A stretch of DNA of 64,000 nt from Phialophora verrucosa (lineage: Eukaryota; Ascomycota; Eurotiomycetes; Chaetothyriales; Herpotrichiellaceae), in assembly GCA_002099365.1 (NCBI GenBank), contig MSED01000001.1:1054001-1118000 (forward strand). The letters run 5' to 3'. Of this stretch, positions 10,188-22,618 are shown in pieces. The notes under the pieces were generated by a model. It worked only from the letters and a program-made list of their open reading frames with translations, did no database searches and was not told the origin of the DNA. Each line of letters opens with the position of its first letter. Within the stretch, counting starts at the first letter, position 1. Both the position numbers and the translations under genes were made by a program.

Positions 10188-13100
10188 ACTGCTGGCTTTG
10201 GGCCCTTGCTGAAGCGCAATATCTCAGGACGGATTCTCTTCTGCTCATTTGATGCGAAGGTCGATGCGCGGAGATGGTACGAGTACCAGCTTCTGGAGGG
10301 ACTTCGCGGTCTGGGCTGCCCTAATGTCTTGGGGGCCACCGGCCAGGCGGGATTCCTGGGGTATTGCGGAGATAGTGACTGTACGAGTCAGGCAAAGGTT
10401 GACCTCGGCTATTCATCGTCCAGCACGCAATGTGACTTTGTCAAGCCAGATGAATTTGAGACAAGAGTTGGGATAAAGAACTAATCATATCACCGTATCC
10501 TCATGTCAGAATGAACACAAACAAAGAACTTTTGTATCAGCCAAACACGTGGGCTCGAAATGATCAAAAGAACTGCAAGTCAATACCGGCAGCATGAACT
10601 TAGGCCAAGCACCAAACTTGCGGGTGAGAATGCGCGAGAACTTCGCCAAAGCAGTAGGTGCCTAGCAAGCGCGGAGAGCTAAAGGGGTGAGAAATATTCA
10701 TATTCATGCACCCGACAGACGCGATAGAAACTCTACCATCGTTGCGGGAAAGCACATTGTTCAAGTCTTGATTCATTGCGTCGCCTCGTCAAGGTCAGTT
10801 CTTGTTGCGTGTTCTTGGATCTGCCTTCATTGGTTTCTGGTGAATTCGGGCCGGGAGTGAGCAGTGCAGAGTTCTGAGTATACCGAGTACGCTCGGTTGC
10901 AACAGAGAAAGAGTAATGAGCGTATCACTTCAGTTCTCCAAGATTGGCAACGACCACAGCAGGTAATGCCCCTGAGAGAAGTGACCAGGGAGCACAGCCG
11001 AGCCCACCTCCCACCTCAAGCTCGATTTCAGCTTGTTTGTACCACAGGGAGAATCCTCTCCGGGACGGGAATGTGAGTTCTCTCATCGATGAGAGAAATC
11101 AACTAAAGCTTAGTAATACTCTTGAGGCGGTGGCTAATGCTTCGGTGGCTGAGTCTTTTCGAGGGTGGCTGATGAAGGGAACAATCTGTGGCGCAGTCCT
11201 GTATCATTGATCGCGGTATTCCGCGGATCACGTGCGGCGGATGACTTTCTCTGCCACTGACTCGCCGCGCTCGTTCCTTTGCTTACCTATGTGCCATGTG
11301 GTGGTCGATGGTGGCACCCTTTCATCTTGCATTCTCCCCACTTCTACCACCATGGAGTACTACTTACGGAGCACTAGAAAGGAAGTGAGGCAAAAGCAAC
11401 GCTGACTGTCTCTCCTGCTAGCCTTCTAACAGGCAAGTACCAGGTAAACTCCGAAGCAGTTTTGAGGCAGTGCAGATCACTCCTTTACTTGTGCATCGCG
11501 TCTTCCTGCCACACATAGATATTTCACATGCTCGAGGCGAGGCACGGCGAGGCAACTGGTGTCGGGTTCTGAAACACCGAACAGGTGTTGAAGATTGGAT
11601 CACGAAATACTTTGGCGTGGAGGCTGGGAGTCCTCGTGCCTTTACACCAGGCAACCACCCCACGCAGCGGTAGAGCCGTGTCGGCCTGCTCCTATCAGTC
11701 GAGCGTCGGGGCCCAACGTCGGCCGCTTTGGTTTTGCTGCAGAAGAAAGTCTGGTAAAAAGTTCGTCACGGTGTAGTGCGTGTTCAGTCGACTATTCTTC
11801 TCGATGCGGATAGAACTGTGACTGCAAAGTTCAATCCCTTTTGGTGTATGCCGAACGAATACGTAGAAAGCGCTGAGCCGGAAATGCGCGAACTTCGGGC
11901 AATACTCCCGTCGGCATGGATTACTTAGTAATGAATGCCACATGGCTCATCGCAAAATAGACTTTTCTTCACGGCGCTTGTTGAATTACCGGCCACCAAT
12001 ACGAATGTGGAAGCACGACGGAGAGTTTCATGTGGCAAGGCGATTGCAACATCGATCAGCTTGATTGCCACAACAGTTCTCCAAAGTCTGACTCTTTCAA
12101 AAACATGTTTCGGAGGACCTACTCAACCGCACACACAAAGCCGACACCGGGAGTGTTTTTGCGAGATTCGCAATGTTAAAGTACGTACGCGGTGCTCGTA
12201 CCGTGTGTCTCCGAAACCTCGGAATTAGAGGGCGGAAATCATGGATTGTGGCCGATGAGCCAGGAAGCCTCGGAAACAAGAAACATGTCGTTGGGGTAGG
12301 TTAGGCACTATGAGTCACCACCCACGCCCTCTATCTACTCTCCATACTATGTGGGAGGTTGAAGGTTGGGAGATGATTAACCATGTTACCAAAGCGGTGG
12401 AATCATGGAGGGGAATGAAGCCGAAGCTGCCTGCCGGCGAAAGGCGACGGTCGCCCTCAGTCAGGGTCAAACAAGGCGCCACGTCGCAATCAGGTTTGTT
12501 GTTGTCTCGTGGCCGTCCGTGAGGCCATAATTCAGGCATCAACACCCGACCACGCTGGCATCGCTCACCGACATCATGGTGATGTAGCAGAAGAAGACAC
12601 CCTCGATTTGCCGTGCCAGTCAAGCTGCTCGGGGCCCCCTGTGAATGGCCATGCGGCAAGCAGACCGCAGGAGGGAGCGCTCGCAACGTACCCCAAATTA
12701 TCTTGGATCGGCGGATGCTTTCCCCGCCGGACTGTCGGAAATTCTTCACCGTGACAAGTGATGAACGAACTAGTAGTCATCGTAAGCGTGAATCCTCTCC
12801 TGTGTCAGCGATGCTTCCCGAGTCGCAAGCGGTCTTCGAGTTGCCGGCTCAGTGTAGATCACAGCAAGCGGCATGTCTGAATGGCCTCGGATGTTTGCAA
12901 GCCGCAGATTGGTAGGACCTCACTGATTGTCGATAGATTCGCTGAATCCGGGACCTCGGCGAAGATGTTTCGGTACCTAAACCTACGTCCCCCGATGCTC
13001 ACCCGCAATTTGGGGCATTGTCGGCGACTGCTGACAGGAGAGGCTGGCAGGCGTCAACTCACAGGAAAAAAGCAGGAAGAGAGGAAATAGGTGGTAATTG

Positions 13101-13376
13101 TTTTCATGGTAATATATTAAGGCTAATAATACTGTAACAGAGGTTCAAGACCTCTGCCAAGGCGAAGTGGGAGTCGCACAATGATGACTCGACCATGCTC
13201 ATTCATAATCCAAATCAGCCGCGGAGGCTGGGGTATCGTAGTCCGTAAACCGTATGCAAATATGCAGAAGGCGCTCAAATAAAGTCAAAGAAACATGGCG
13301 CTTGCTGTTAAGACCGCTTTGCCCCGAAGGGCGACAGGACATAGGATGTGGCGAGGGACCTGCCCAGGTCACTGCC
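10188..13376. other. Gene-poor 3.2 kb stretch
   Basis: Several open frames of 60-145 codons overlap each other on both strands, but none has a family motif or a coherent exon chain. CACGTG hexamers at 10546-10551 and 11229-11234 lie upstream of the bZIP gene. I see no further gene. Confidence 0.45.
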
Positions 13377-14009
13377 TCACTGAGGACCGTTCAGGCAGCT
13401 CGTGCCGCGTCGCACGGGAGTCTGGCGTCTCTTGTTCGAGCTAGGTCGGCGTGGTTTACTCGAGCTGGTGGCGTCGTGGCTCGCAAATCGCACCACTCTG
13501 CGTTTGGCGTCAGAGTGTGCTGCTGCCTGATGCTGACTAGAAGCTGCTTCTCTTTCTTGCAGCTCACGTAGAAAGGCGATTTGCTCCTCGGTGGTAAGCT
13601 CCTTCTTAGGAGCCAAGGCAGGAATGGTCTCGATGGGGAGGTTGAGGTCTCCCGCCGAGCATAGGAGATCATCATCGGACAGGTAAGAGCTGGCTTCCGC
13701 ACCGAAGGATGACATGCAAGACCGGTAAGGGCTAGGCATCCAACTCGAGTTGCTGCTGTCTCGACGCATAGGTACTGACTGGGTCTGGGAGGTCGTAGTT
13801 GAAGTATTGCTGTCCGTCCGAGCAAGAGGTTGAGACGACGGCCATGCCGAAGTTGGCGACGCGCTTACGAGGGCGCTGTATGCAGACGTTGGCGCGTGTG
13901 CAGTGTAGTAGTTTGTGCTCGAGGATGTGGAGTCGCGAGAATCTGAACGCGACATGGCGACCGATGCCATCGCGGGGGTGATGTTAGAGCTGGGCGACGT
14001 GAAGAACAT
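13377..14009 (-). CDS. Conserved fungal hypothetical protein, Ser/Thr-rich
   Basis: A single-exon frame of 210 residues, taking the ATG at 14009 (MFFTSPSSNITPAM). An open upstream extension to 14195 is Asn/His-rich and looks like leader. The first half is rich in Ser and Thr. The second half has an acidic SYLSDDDLL patch, then the block LTTEEQIAFLRELQERE, and a basic tail rich in Arg and Lys. I recall this combination from small uncharacterised proteins of filamentous ascomycetes, but I know no function. The basic tail could be a nuclear signal, which is a guess. No neighbour gives a hint. Confidence 0.65.
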   Translation of the reverse strand: MFFTSPSSNITPAMASVAMSRSDSRDSTSSSTNYYTAHAPTSAYSALVSASPTSAWPSSQPLARTDSNTSTTTSQTQSVPMRRDSSNSSWMPSPYRSCMSSFGAEASSYLSDDDLLCSAGDLNLPIETIPALAPKKELTTEEQIAFLRELQEREAASSQHQAAAHSDAKRRVVRFASHDATSSSKPRRPSSNKRRQTPVRRGTSCLNGPQ

Positions 14010-17000
14010 TGTGTTTGACGGAGAGTGGGATTTGCGTGAACGTTGGTGAGTCGACGTGACAGCCAGCTTCAAGTTCGATATAGTGCAAGGTTGGGGCCGA
14101 GTGATGTTATTATGATTGTTGTTCTGCCACGCCCGGGATTTAGTTTCCCTGTTATGGTGTGTGGGAATGACGGCCGTTTGCGGGTGGTGATGCAATAATA
14201 TGCGTGCTGAGTCGTCGGATGAGGGTCGGCAAAACGCGCTGTGTTTCTGGGGTTCAGGAGAAGGTCCGAGAACGGTGACTCGGCGTGATGGGGAATCTGA
14301 TCGGTGGACTTGCCGCTGTTTGCCCAGGGTTCGGATGCCGGTCGGTCAGCGGTGATGCGAATGGTCAATATATGTCTCGTGGGCGGCTGTGTTGCGCTGT
14401 CTGGGCGGCTGCCTGAAGGTGAGGGATACTTGTAGTAGAGTTGTATGCTGAGTTCGGAAGGGATAGAGAGCTCCTAATGTATCCCAAGACAGGGTGGTAG
14501 AAGCAAATTAAGTATTGCCCCTTCCCCGTGCTTCCTTTGGTTATGGAGAATGGCGAAAACCCGATGGAGCGGATGGAGGTCCTCGATGCGACCTCGGCCT
14601 TGAGCGAATGTGTTCCCTAGGACCCTAGCTGGCGTCTGTGCTCGGAAGGTGGGACTGCGAGGGAACGGCAAAAAGTTTGGCACCGCGTTGACTCGTTCCG
14701 CGAGCAGGCTAGCGATTTCGCGTCTGAGTGGCTGCCACTGGCTGGTTTCAGACACAACGGAATTGACGGTCCGTTGGTGATGGACGCAGGGGGGGTTGAT
14801 AGCGACGTCGATAGTGGTATCGATAGCTGCGAGGGCGACGTTGATGCGAGGAGAAGTGATCAAAGTTGACAGCCCGACAGGCAGGCGCGATTATGTGTAT
14901 TTGAGTTGACTCAGGAGTGAAGGCAGAGAGTCGACCCAAAAGTGTGATTTGTTGTTTGTTGGCCGCAGCGCTGACTACGAAGGTGTCTGAGTGGCCTGGC
15001 TCTGGTGTGTGTCGGTCTACTGACCGCCTCAAATGGGTGATTATGAGTGCGCTCAGGGTGAATGTGACACCGGCCAAAGGCGACGGGGGGACAAATGACA
15101 GGTTAGGCAGCGGGCGCAAGCCACGGGGTTCAGTCGAGGACGCGAGGACGGGGGTTTTCGAATGGGTAAATGCCAAAGAAGCCACGAACGTGGGTGGATG
15201 AGGACGCTTCCGAGAACCAGAGGGCCGCGAAGAGTGTCTTGGAAGCTGAATCGCGAGTCGTCCAAAGGATCTAGCGGTGACAGGGGTGAAAGAGAGACGG
15301 AGACAGCCTGAGATGGCTTGGGCCGTTGGTTGGTGGCCGTGCGGGCGTACGGGATGGCGTCTGTCACTCTGCTAGAAGCGATCAGGGCCCCAAAGCCCAG
15401 AGCGAGCCGAGATCTGTCCCGATGAATTGCCTGAGTTACCCCACGCTGACTTGACCGTGACTTCTTTGTGTGAAAGGATCGGCTAAAAGGCCTCGAGGCT
15501 TCTCGGTCTTGACCACTCCCACGCACGGAACGCAGGCCAGAGTCCAGATTTGTCCAGATAAGAAACAAAGCGATGTACACAGTCAACGCCGTCTGAATAG
15601 AACTGGCACCTGGGTAACACTGCCCATCCAATGATGGCGACGTGTTGCTAATTCAGGAACTAATTCGCGACGCAGGCAAGTGATGGTGAAGGGGGCTTTG
15701 GCCAACTGTCGCGAGTAAGCCGGAGTCTTCGACGTGATGGCTCTGAGTCACGCTCCGAAGTGCAACGTTAAAATGCCAATTTAGCCAGAAACAAGCAGAA
15801 TCATTAAACAATAATCCTCGTTTGGATGGGTAATCGACTGGGACGTGCAATGACTACGCAAGCAGCGAACCCTGGGTGTGGCATTACATAGCATCTCTGA
15901 CTCCGGACGACCGACAGCGTTATGTTTGCAGACTGCCGGGTTTGGAATTCTGACAGCTGTCATTCCTGCCAGCATCTCGTTTTCGCAACTCTAAGTTAAG
16001 AGTGCAGTGTACAGGTCATCTTTGCGGCTTAGATGATGGCGCAAACGCGATCTGTACAACACCGCCAGTGCATGACTCCTTCCGCAATCTCGTCCTTGCA
16101 TTCCTCCTGGCCCGTCATGTCTCATTATAATTTGAGCCCGTCTCACGACGCCTGACCTCCATCGCGTTGCCGCCCGTGGCCTTCGCCATCTAGAGCCTGA
16201 GTAAGAAGGCATTAGCATCCAAGCAATGTGCAAGCGGCACCATACAGCGTCTGTTAGCAACGGCCGGAACGGATTACTTCAGCGCTCGGGGCCAAGCAAC
16301 GAGATTGCCGCGTTGGGAAACTCGTGTCAGGTTGATTATTCTGCCAAATGAGGAGATGAGCAATAGACAAACGTCATTTGTATACTCACAGACCTTCCAC
16401 ACCTTTCTTCTGTTTCCGAGACCATTCCTTGCTTCTGCTCTCGCACCTTCTTCTTCGACGAGGTATATCCTGCTTGTGACTGCCTAGCTTTATGACATCA
16501 CTGATCAGAACACAAGAGCACACGGCCGATGAAGTGACCGTGTGTTGCGGAGGAGACATACTCCGTATCTTGCCAGAAAACAAGGCAAGGCCAAGGCGTC
16601 GACTTGCATGACTCACTTTGGGCTGGGTTGGCTGTCGGCCTAGAGTTGCTGCCCAAACAATCTCGGAATGAAGCTGGGGGCGCTTCGTGAAGCCTAAGCC
16701 ACCACTTACCGCCGTTTCCAACACTCCCTTGTCGGTCGTTTCCGGGCGCCAGAAAACCACAGCCTTTACCCCTCTCCGGGCTCCTCAGGCCTATGCATGT
16801 CAACGAGTGCACCCCCAACTCGAAAAAGGGCACCTTCCGATGGATCGGAAAGTCAAAGAATGAAGTTGATTTCATGTACTTGATTCAAATTGTAACATTT
16901 TCAAATCAGGTACAATAGACCCGTCCCGCGTTGTGAGGATGAACCGAAGAAGATCCATCTGAAAATGCCTGCTTCGTTTAGTCTTCCTGGCAACCCGATC

Positions 17001-20000
17001 TGCCCGACCTTGAGACTCGTGAGTCTTGACCGAGGGGCAGTTTAGCCAGAACAAACCCGAAGTTTACTCGTCGCAACCACCGTTCCGGACAAGTAGTGGC
17101 GGCAAGTCCTCCGCGCCACCGGCAATGTACCGCCCCAGCAGAATTTGCCGCTGGCGGTACCGCCGTCAGTCTGGCTTTACTTCGGGAGCCACCATCCAGT
17201 CCTACCTCTTCTTCGCAAAGACGGCTGGTCCGAAGTGCATTTTTTTTCTCCATTCTTCTTCTTTCTCCTTCAATGCTCCGTGTGAGGGTACATCGCTGAA
17301 GTCCCACCTCGGTCGCAATGAGAAAATTTCTGGAAAATTTCTGGAACAATTTCAAGTTCACTGCTACGATGGGGAGTCTTCCCCGTACTGTCATTGGTGC
17401 AGGAAACAAGTGCTACCTGGTCAACGGTACTTCGCAGCCCACATCAACGTGGGCGCGACTAGGTGTACCAGTACTCCATCCGCAGCGGATCTGGGTAAAA
17501 TCCCCCTGCTCTAGCGGAGCAAAAGACCCAGAAGCCGCGAAGCTAAGTACACCTTCCCACGGGTCCATCGGACAGCCCCACGATCCGTCTCCCTGGGTCG
17601 CATGCGAGCTTCGCGCGAAGACCTTGGTACACCTCCCTTGGGCCACATTAATTTCGCTGTGCGTCCAATGAATATTCGTCATTTCAGGAGCAAAGTTGCA
17701 TTATTGATACCCTGTACTCGTAATGGAGCATGGAGTAGGCTGTTCTGACCCTCCTCTCCATGAAGCGTTTTGCAAACACCAAGTTGACCGTCAATGTTCC
17801 ACTGACTCGTTGACGGATTCTCGGATTTGCCAGGCCGAGGGCATCCTCCTCTGAAAGTGGTGCTGGCGAGTTGGTGGGTAGTCGGCGCTCTTCTTTGGTG
17901 GTCGAACCGAGTCTCTCAGTACCGAGACAATTTGACCAAAGACAAAAATGCCGCCGTCCAGCACTCCTCTCAGCCTCGGCAGATAATCATGCAGGGGTGG
18001 TTACGGACTCTCACAAAGAAGCATAGGTTTTCGGAGTAAGGCCACTGCAAAGAACCATTCGTTAACCAGCGCACACTCCATCTCACAGGCGCCATGCTGT
18101 CAACCGATAGCAGGCCAGAGCCCGAGCAGGCATTTGATCAAGTTCTTGTGGTCAATACAATTCGTCCCGCGGCCCTAGGCCGCGATCACTTTCGCGGAAT
18201 AGGCTCGCCTCGCGCAACCTCGCGCTGAAGATAGTCTTCTCCGGGTTACACATGACACGCATGCAGCATGTTTGTCAGATATGCAGGGTATCGCATCTCA
18301 GCACTTGTCCAACACACCTGACAATCAGCCCTGCGCAAGGCGACACAGCAGCTGACATTGGTCCAGCTGAGCCTCGTTTGTATGCGTGCGTGTCTTGCTG
18401 TGAGCTGGCACGGCATGATCTTACGATATACGGACAGTTGTCGTTTTCGGCAGTCGCCCGCGCGACCAAAGGCCAGTTGGGCGGTGATTCGGCCCCCCTC
18501 CCCCTCGCTGTCGAAGCCCGATGTCCGGATCCGAACGGCCGTTCTCCGCAAGCTGAAAGGGTCTCATTCCGGCGCTATGTTGCGAAGCCTCGCATTCCAT
18601 TTCCATGCGAAATGAGCTAAACCCTCGATCCGCGCGCTTGTGCTTCAGTACTCCGGGTTATTCTCTTCGAGTGTGGGGAGCCTAAGAGTACTTGTGTTAC
18701 CCGCTCCTCCACAGACGGAGTGTTGCCATCCAACCAACGTGCATCTCAGATGTTCCGATGCTTCCCCACACACTCGTCAAACAAGCTAAGGCTCGCGAAG
18801 CTGGGGAATCATAATCCGGAACTGTCGGTCTCTGACCTCTTTTCGCTTTATCTATGTAGAGTATCGCGTCCACAATCGCCTTTCTGTCCCGAAACACGAC
18901 AGCCTCGCACTTCACAGCCGAGGTCTATGGCAGAGGTTGCTCTGATCACGGCAGCCCAACGAACATCGTTGACGGCCAAAGCCTCTCCGACCAGCGCATG
19001 AGAGATGCCCACGGACTCCAGGCTTTGCCCTGGCGATGATTTCGAGGGTATCTGGAATCCGCCAACTAGACTTGGGACTACATTTCTCCAACGGACCCAC
19101 ACGAAAACACGTGAAGTTGTTGGAGGCTGGATCAACAGCGTCGGGGTAAATGCTGGGCGGAGTTTGTTGATTTTTGCTCCACTCAAGGGTCGAGCTTGTG
19201 GGCCAACAATGAGAAGAGGTCTGGGCCTCTTCGAGACTACAACCCACTATGAAATCGAGGCCCTCTCAATCCAGGCCCAGGCTGCCCCCATTGTCATGTG
19301 AAGACGCCCGGACGGTGGACTAGAACCTCTGCGGGGCTCTTCCTTTGTTGCACGGATCTGGACTTACAAACCAGCAAAACCAAAGGGCGCAAGATTATCA
19401 GGTCGGCTCTACGACTACCAAAGTCAACGTTTGCAGGAGAGCCCGATTTCGCGGTCTGGAACCTGCAAGTTCCTCGCGGGAATGCGCTGTCCTCTTACAT
19501 GTCTGCCGGCTTTGCTGCATCCTGTTTGACTTCTTTCCACATGCCCTCGCGGCATAGCCCTTGCAGTTTCCTACATTCTCAATGTCCATGCTGCACTTGA
19601 TGTCAAGCACATAGCTTGTCGCTGGGACGGACAACGGTGAGTCCTCGAGATTTCAACGTCGCAGAAGTAAGAAGCGTCTGCCACGGCTCCCGCGTCCCGA
19701 CCACAACCAAGTTTATGAAAGATGGGACTACCCCCGGGCTTGAATTGCCTTGACATCACGCATGCAAAAGCCATTATGCATCGTTCGGCACTGTGTCATT
19801 CGGATGGACATGGGCACAAGCTGGGTTCCGACGTTGCTCCTGGGATGCGCTTGGGAATGCTTCACCTTGCCTTGGAAATATCTCATCGGCTCCATCCTGT
19901 TTCGTCAACTAATGATTCCATCAGGAGCTGGAATCACCCCCCTTCGCCTCTCACAGTCCTTTCATATCCATCGACACAGCTAACCCTACAGTATTGTCCA

Positions 20001-20940
20001 CGATCCCCCCGAACGCGCCGTTCTCTTTACATCTGCTACTTCAACGGGATTAGGGATCACCGAACGCCATCCGACCGGATCGCTGGTATCGTAAAACTCC
20101 CCGTCGCGCCTGTCGCCATTCTGCCAGTAAGGCTCGGGGATCAGTCCCTGCGGCTGAATAACCTGGCTGGCTGCGAGTCGTGCTACTCTTTATCTTAGTT
20201 CGTTGTCAGCGCTGCTCCCTTCGACTAACCAATGAAGGTCACGTCTCCAGTCACAAGGCTCTAGTAGGGTTGTGGGGGGGATGAGACAGGACAGGTATAG
20301 TAGACAAGCTGGGTAAACTGGATACGCAAAGGTAAGTTTGAGTAGTTGACATGAGTTGGCTACGAAGGAGTGTAATCTAGATCAGCTAGCAGTGAGTGTA
20401 TATATATCCGTGCTCCCTACTCCGTGCTCTGTGGTGATCTGCTGGTCTGTTGGCAGAGCACCACGGAGCAAGAAGAGCACCTCACGTGACCCGAGTCCTA
20501 GCCTTGCCCGTCACGTGCCCTCAAGGCTACGGTTCCCTCCTTCGCCTCGCCTTCCTTTTCTGGTCGGCCCGGGGGTCGTATACAAGGTCGACTTGTAACA
20601 TCTGGATTAACATGCCGTTATTCCTATATTAGCGCTCTAGAGCCCCATGCGTAATTACGGCATGTATGACACGGATTAACACAAGCCGTACAGGTACTCC
20701 CATACTCACATGTACCTAATCAGGTTGATGTCGGCCAAATAGGCTAGACAACTGTACCGCCAGCCTCAGCCTTGTCGTTCGTGGCCAGTTTTGTCCGGGT
20801 CCGTCAATGATCCGTGGCACTAGGTTGACCCCCGGCAAACGCACAGACAGACTATCTGATGTGATGAGAAGTATGAAACACTGTCCGTGGGATGGAAAGG
20901 ATGCAACAGTAGCTGGCATGTTCAATCGTCCCCAGACACC
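14010..20940. other. Long 6.9 kb stretch without a recognised gene
   Basis: Open frames up to 192 codons exist on both strands (for example 15053-15631 minus and 17026-17514 plus), but none shows domain motifs or splice-consistent continuation. The part just upstream of 14009 is probably the leader and promoter of the small hypothetical gene. Near 20600-20680 there is a small hairpin flanked by a 9 bp direct repeat. Otherwise I see nothing interpretable. Confidence 0.4.
20604..20681. repeat. Small hairpin flanked by a 9 bp direct repeat
   Basis: GGATTAACA occurs at 20604-20612 and 20673-20681. Between and overlapping these lie near-perfect inverted arms, ACATGCCGTTATT at 20610-20622 against the complement of 20653-20665 (12 of 13 positions). 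The arrangement resembles a tiny MITE remnant with a target duplication, but the arms are not strictly terminal, so this may be chance. Confidence 0.25.
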
Positions 20941-22618
20941 TTAGATGAAGTTCAAGGCCTTTTCTCTACGATGCACTTTTACAAAGACTTCACGATGCTT
21001 TACTTCTCCCTCCAGCTCGAACTACAAGCAAGAACGTCAGTCAGGGCCATAGGTGGATTGCAGAATGACGCACCGTGGACTGTCCCATTAACGTTGCCAC
21101 CACCTTGAATATCTCGAGCGAGGCAACACTTTGTCCAATGCACGATCGTGAGCCCTGACCGAACGAGAGCTCGGTCTTATCCATGACCTTTCTCCGAGAT
21201 TCCCATGACTCTACAGTCTCACCATTCCCTTGCATCCATCGTTGGGGATTGTACACGTTATCATCAATGCCGAACACGCGTACTTCCTGGTTGATGGCGC
21301 CGGCAGGACAGCCAACCCGGTGCCCGCTGGTACCTTTGTACCATTGGGGAGGGTCAAACCAGCAGGCCTGTAATTTGGTTGACGTGGATTGATGGACCCG
21401 GTAAGCTTTTCTAACAAGGCCTTCCAGATAGGGTAGATTTTTCACATTATCAAATCCCGCCGCCAAGGCGCACTGAGCTTCATGCAATTCATCAAATAGT
21501 CGGTCTTGTGACTCGGGATGATGAACGAGAAAGCGATAAAGTCCATCCAGAGTGTTTGCGGGACTCAACCCCCCAGCACCCATCTTGCCGGCCGTGGAGA
21601 GCGCAATGTGAGGTTTTGTCATCCGATCAGGGTACGTCGCATGAGGTAGCGACAAAGTGTGAGAGAAGATCGGGCCTCTGCCCCTTAGGATCAGGATTTG
21701 CAAGGCGTCCGTCGACCACTTGCAACACAAGGCGCAGGAATGGGGTTGGTTTTCTCTTGCGCCTCAATGGGTTTCCGCGTGATAGGTTGTGAAGCCAAGG
21801 CATTTGAGAGACCACCCCAGCGTATGGACGAAACTCCTCCACCATGTCGATGAGGTCTAATGTATCCTCCCCGGAGAGACACCCGATGGCTTCACCCATG
21901 GCGATTTTTGGAGACCACGTCGAAGCAATCTTGAAAGTGGTCACGTTAGCGAAAGGTTTCGATTGAGAGCAACCAATTACTTACAGTAATGGCACCAGAG
22001 ACTGATGTTGAGCGGTGTTTGGTGTGGGGCACGTTCGTTACACACCTCGACAAAGCGATTCACCATCTCGTCAACATATGGTTCGTATCCTTTGAGAAAT
22101 GATAACGAGTAGGCGTTCGAGACGAGCCGACGGGATTGGGAGTGGGTCTTCTTGTCCAGGATGGAGAGTAGACTCGTAGTCTCCGCAGAAAGTCGGAATG
22201 GGAGGTAGGTAAGACCCTATTACGATATAGATGTTCCCTGGTCAGCTTTGTCTTTCACAAGACGGGAGTCAGGGAGATGAATCTCACCTTGTCCAACTTC
22301 AACCGGACTCCATATATGAGCAGCGCGGCTGCTGGATCAAACACGGTGACTGACGTAGGTCCTGTGCGTATAACGTCTCCGTATTGCGAGTGTAGCTTTC
22401 GGCGAAAGGCCACACGGCTGTAGTTTCGACTTGTAGTTCAAGTCCACGTCGTATACAGACTACAGAGATTTGTATATCGAGCCAAGAAGGGCCCAGGTAT
22501 ATTTGGCAACCCTGCTCGCGTACTGCTGATAGATAGATATGCACCCAGGCAGCAGTGAAACCCCAATCAAATAGGCAGTTTGTTCGAAGTAAGCCGTACC
22601 TAGAATGTTAAGCTTCAT
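20941..22618 (-). pseudogene. Cytochrome P450 pseudogene
   Basis: A decayed fungal microsomal P450 of the general type that includes pisatin demethylase-like enzymes. The start at 22618 encodes a membrane anchor, and the proline-rich hinge region is recognisable, but TAG interrupts it at 22460-22462. Further blocks follow in other frames: LHSQYGDVIRTGP, then DKKTHSQSRRLVSNAYSLSF, and after an intron GEAIGCLSG. The heme loop FGQGSRSCIGQ is intact near 21125. In the K-helix the ExxR glutamate is lysine (KAYR). GLTLPNGTKVPAGTG sits in a different frame from both the K-helix and the following EVRVFG block, so at least two indels are present. A final exon at 20941-21021 can be joined across a 52 bp intron. 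No functional enzyme can result. Confidence 0.85.

Noticed and set aside
15053..15631. 192-codon minus-strand frame
   Set aside because: Pro/Ser/Arg-rich with no motif; more likely leader or promoter sequence of low complexity.
17026..17514. 162-codon plus-strand frame
   Set aside because: Overlaps several frames on both strands and shows no family signature or exon continuation.
20414..20470. Imperfect inverted repeat around CTCCGTG/CACGGAG
   Set aside because: Short arms with mismatches and no adjacent gene end; not enough to call a terminator or element.
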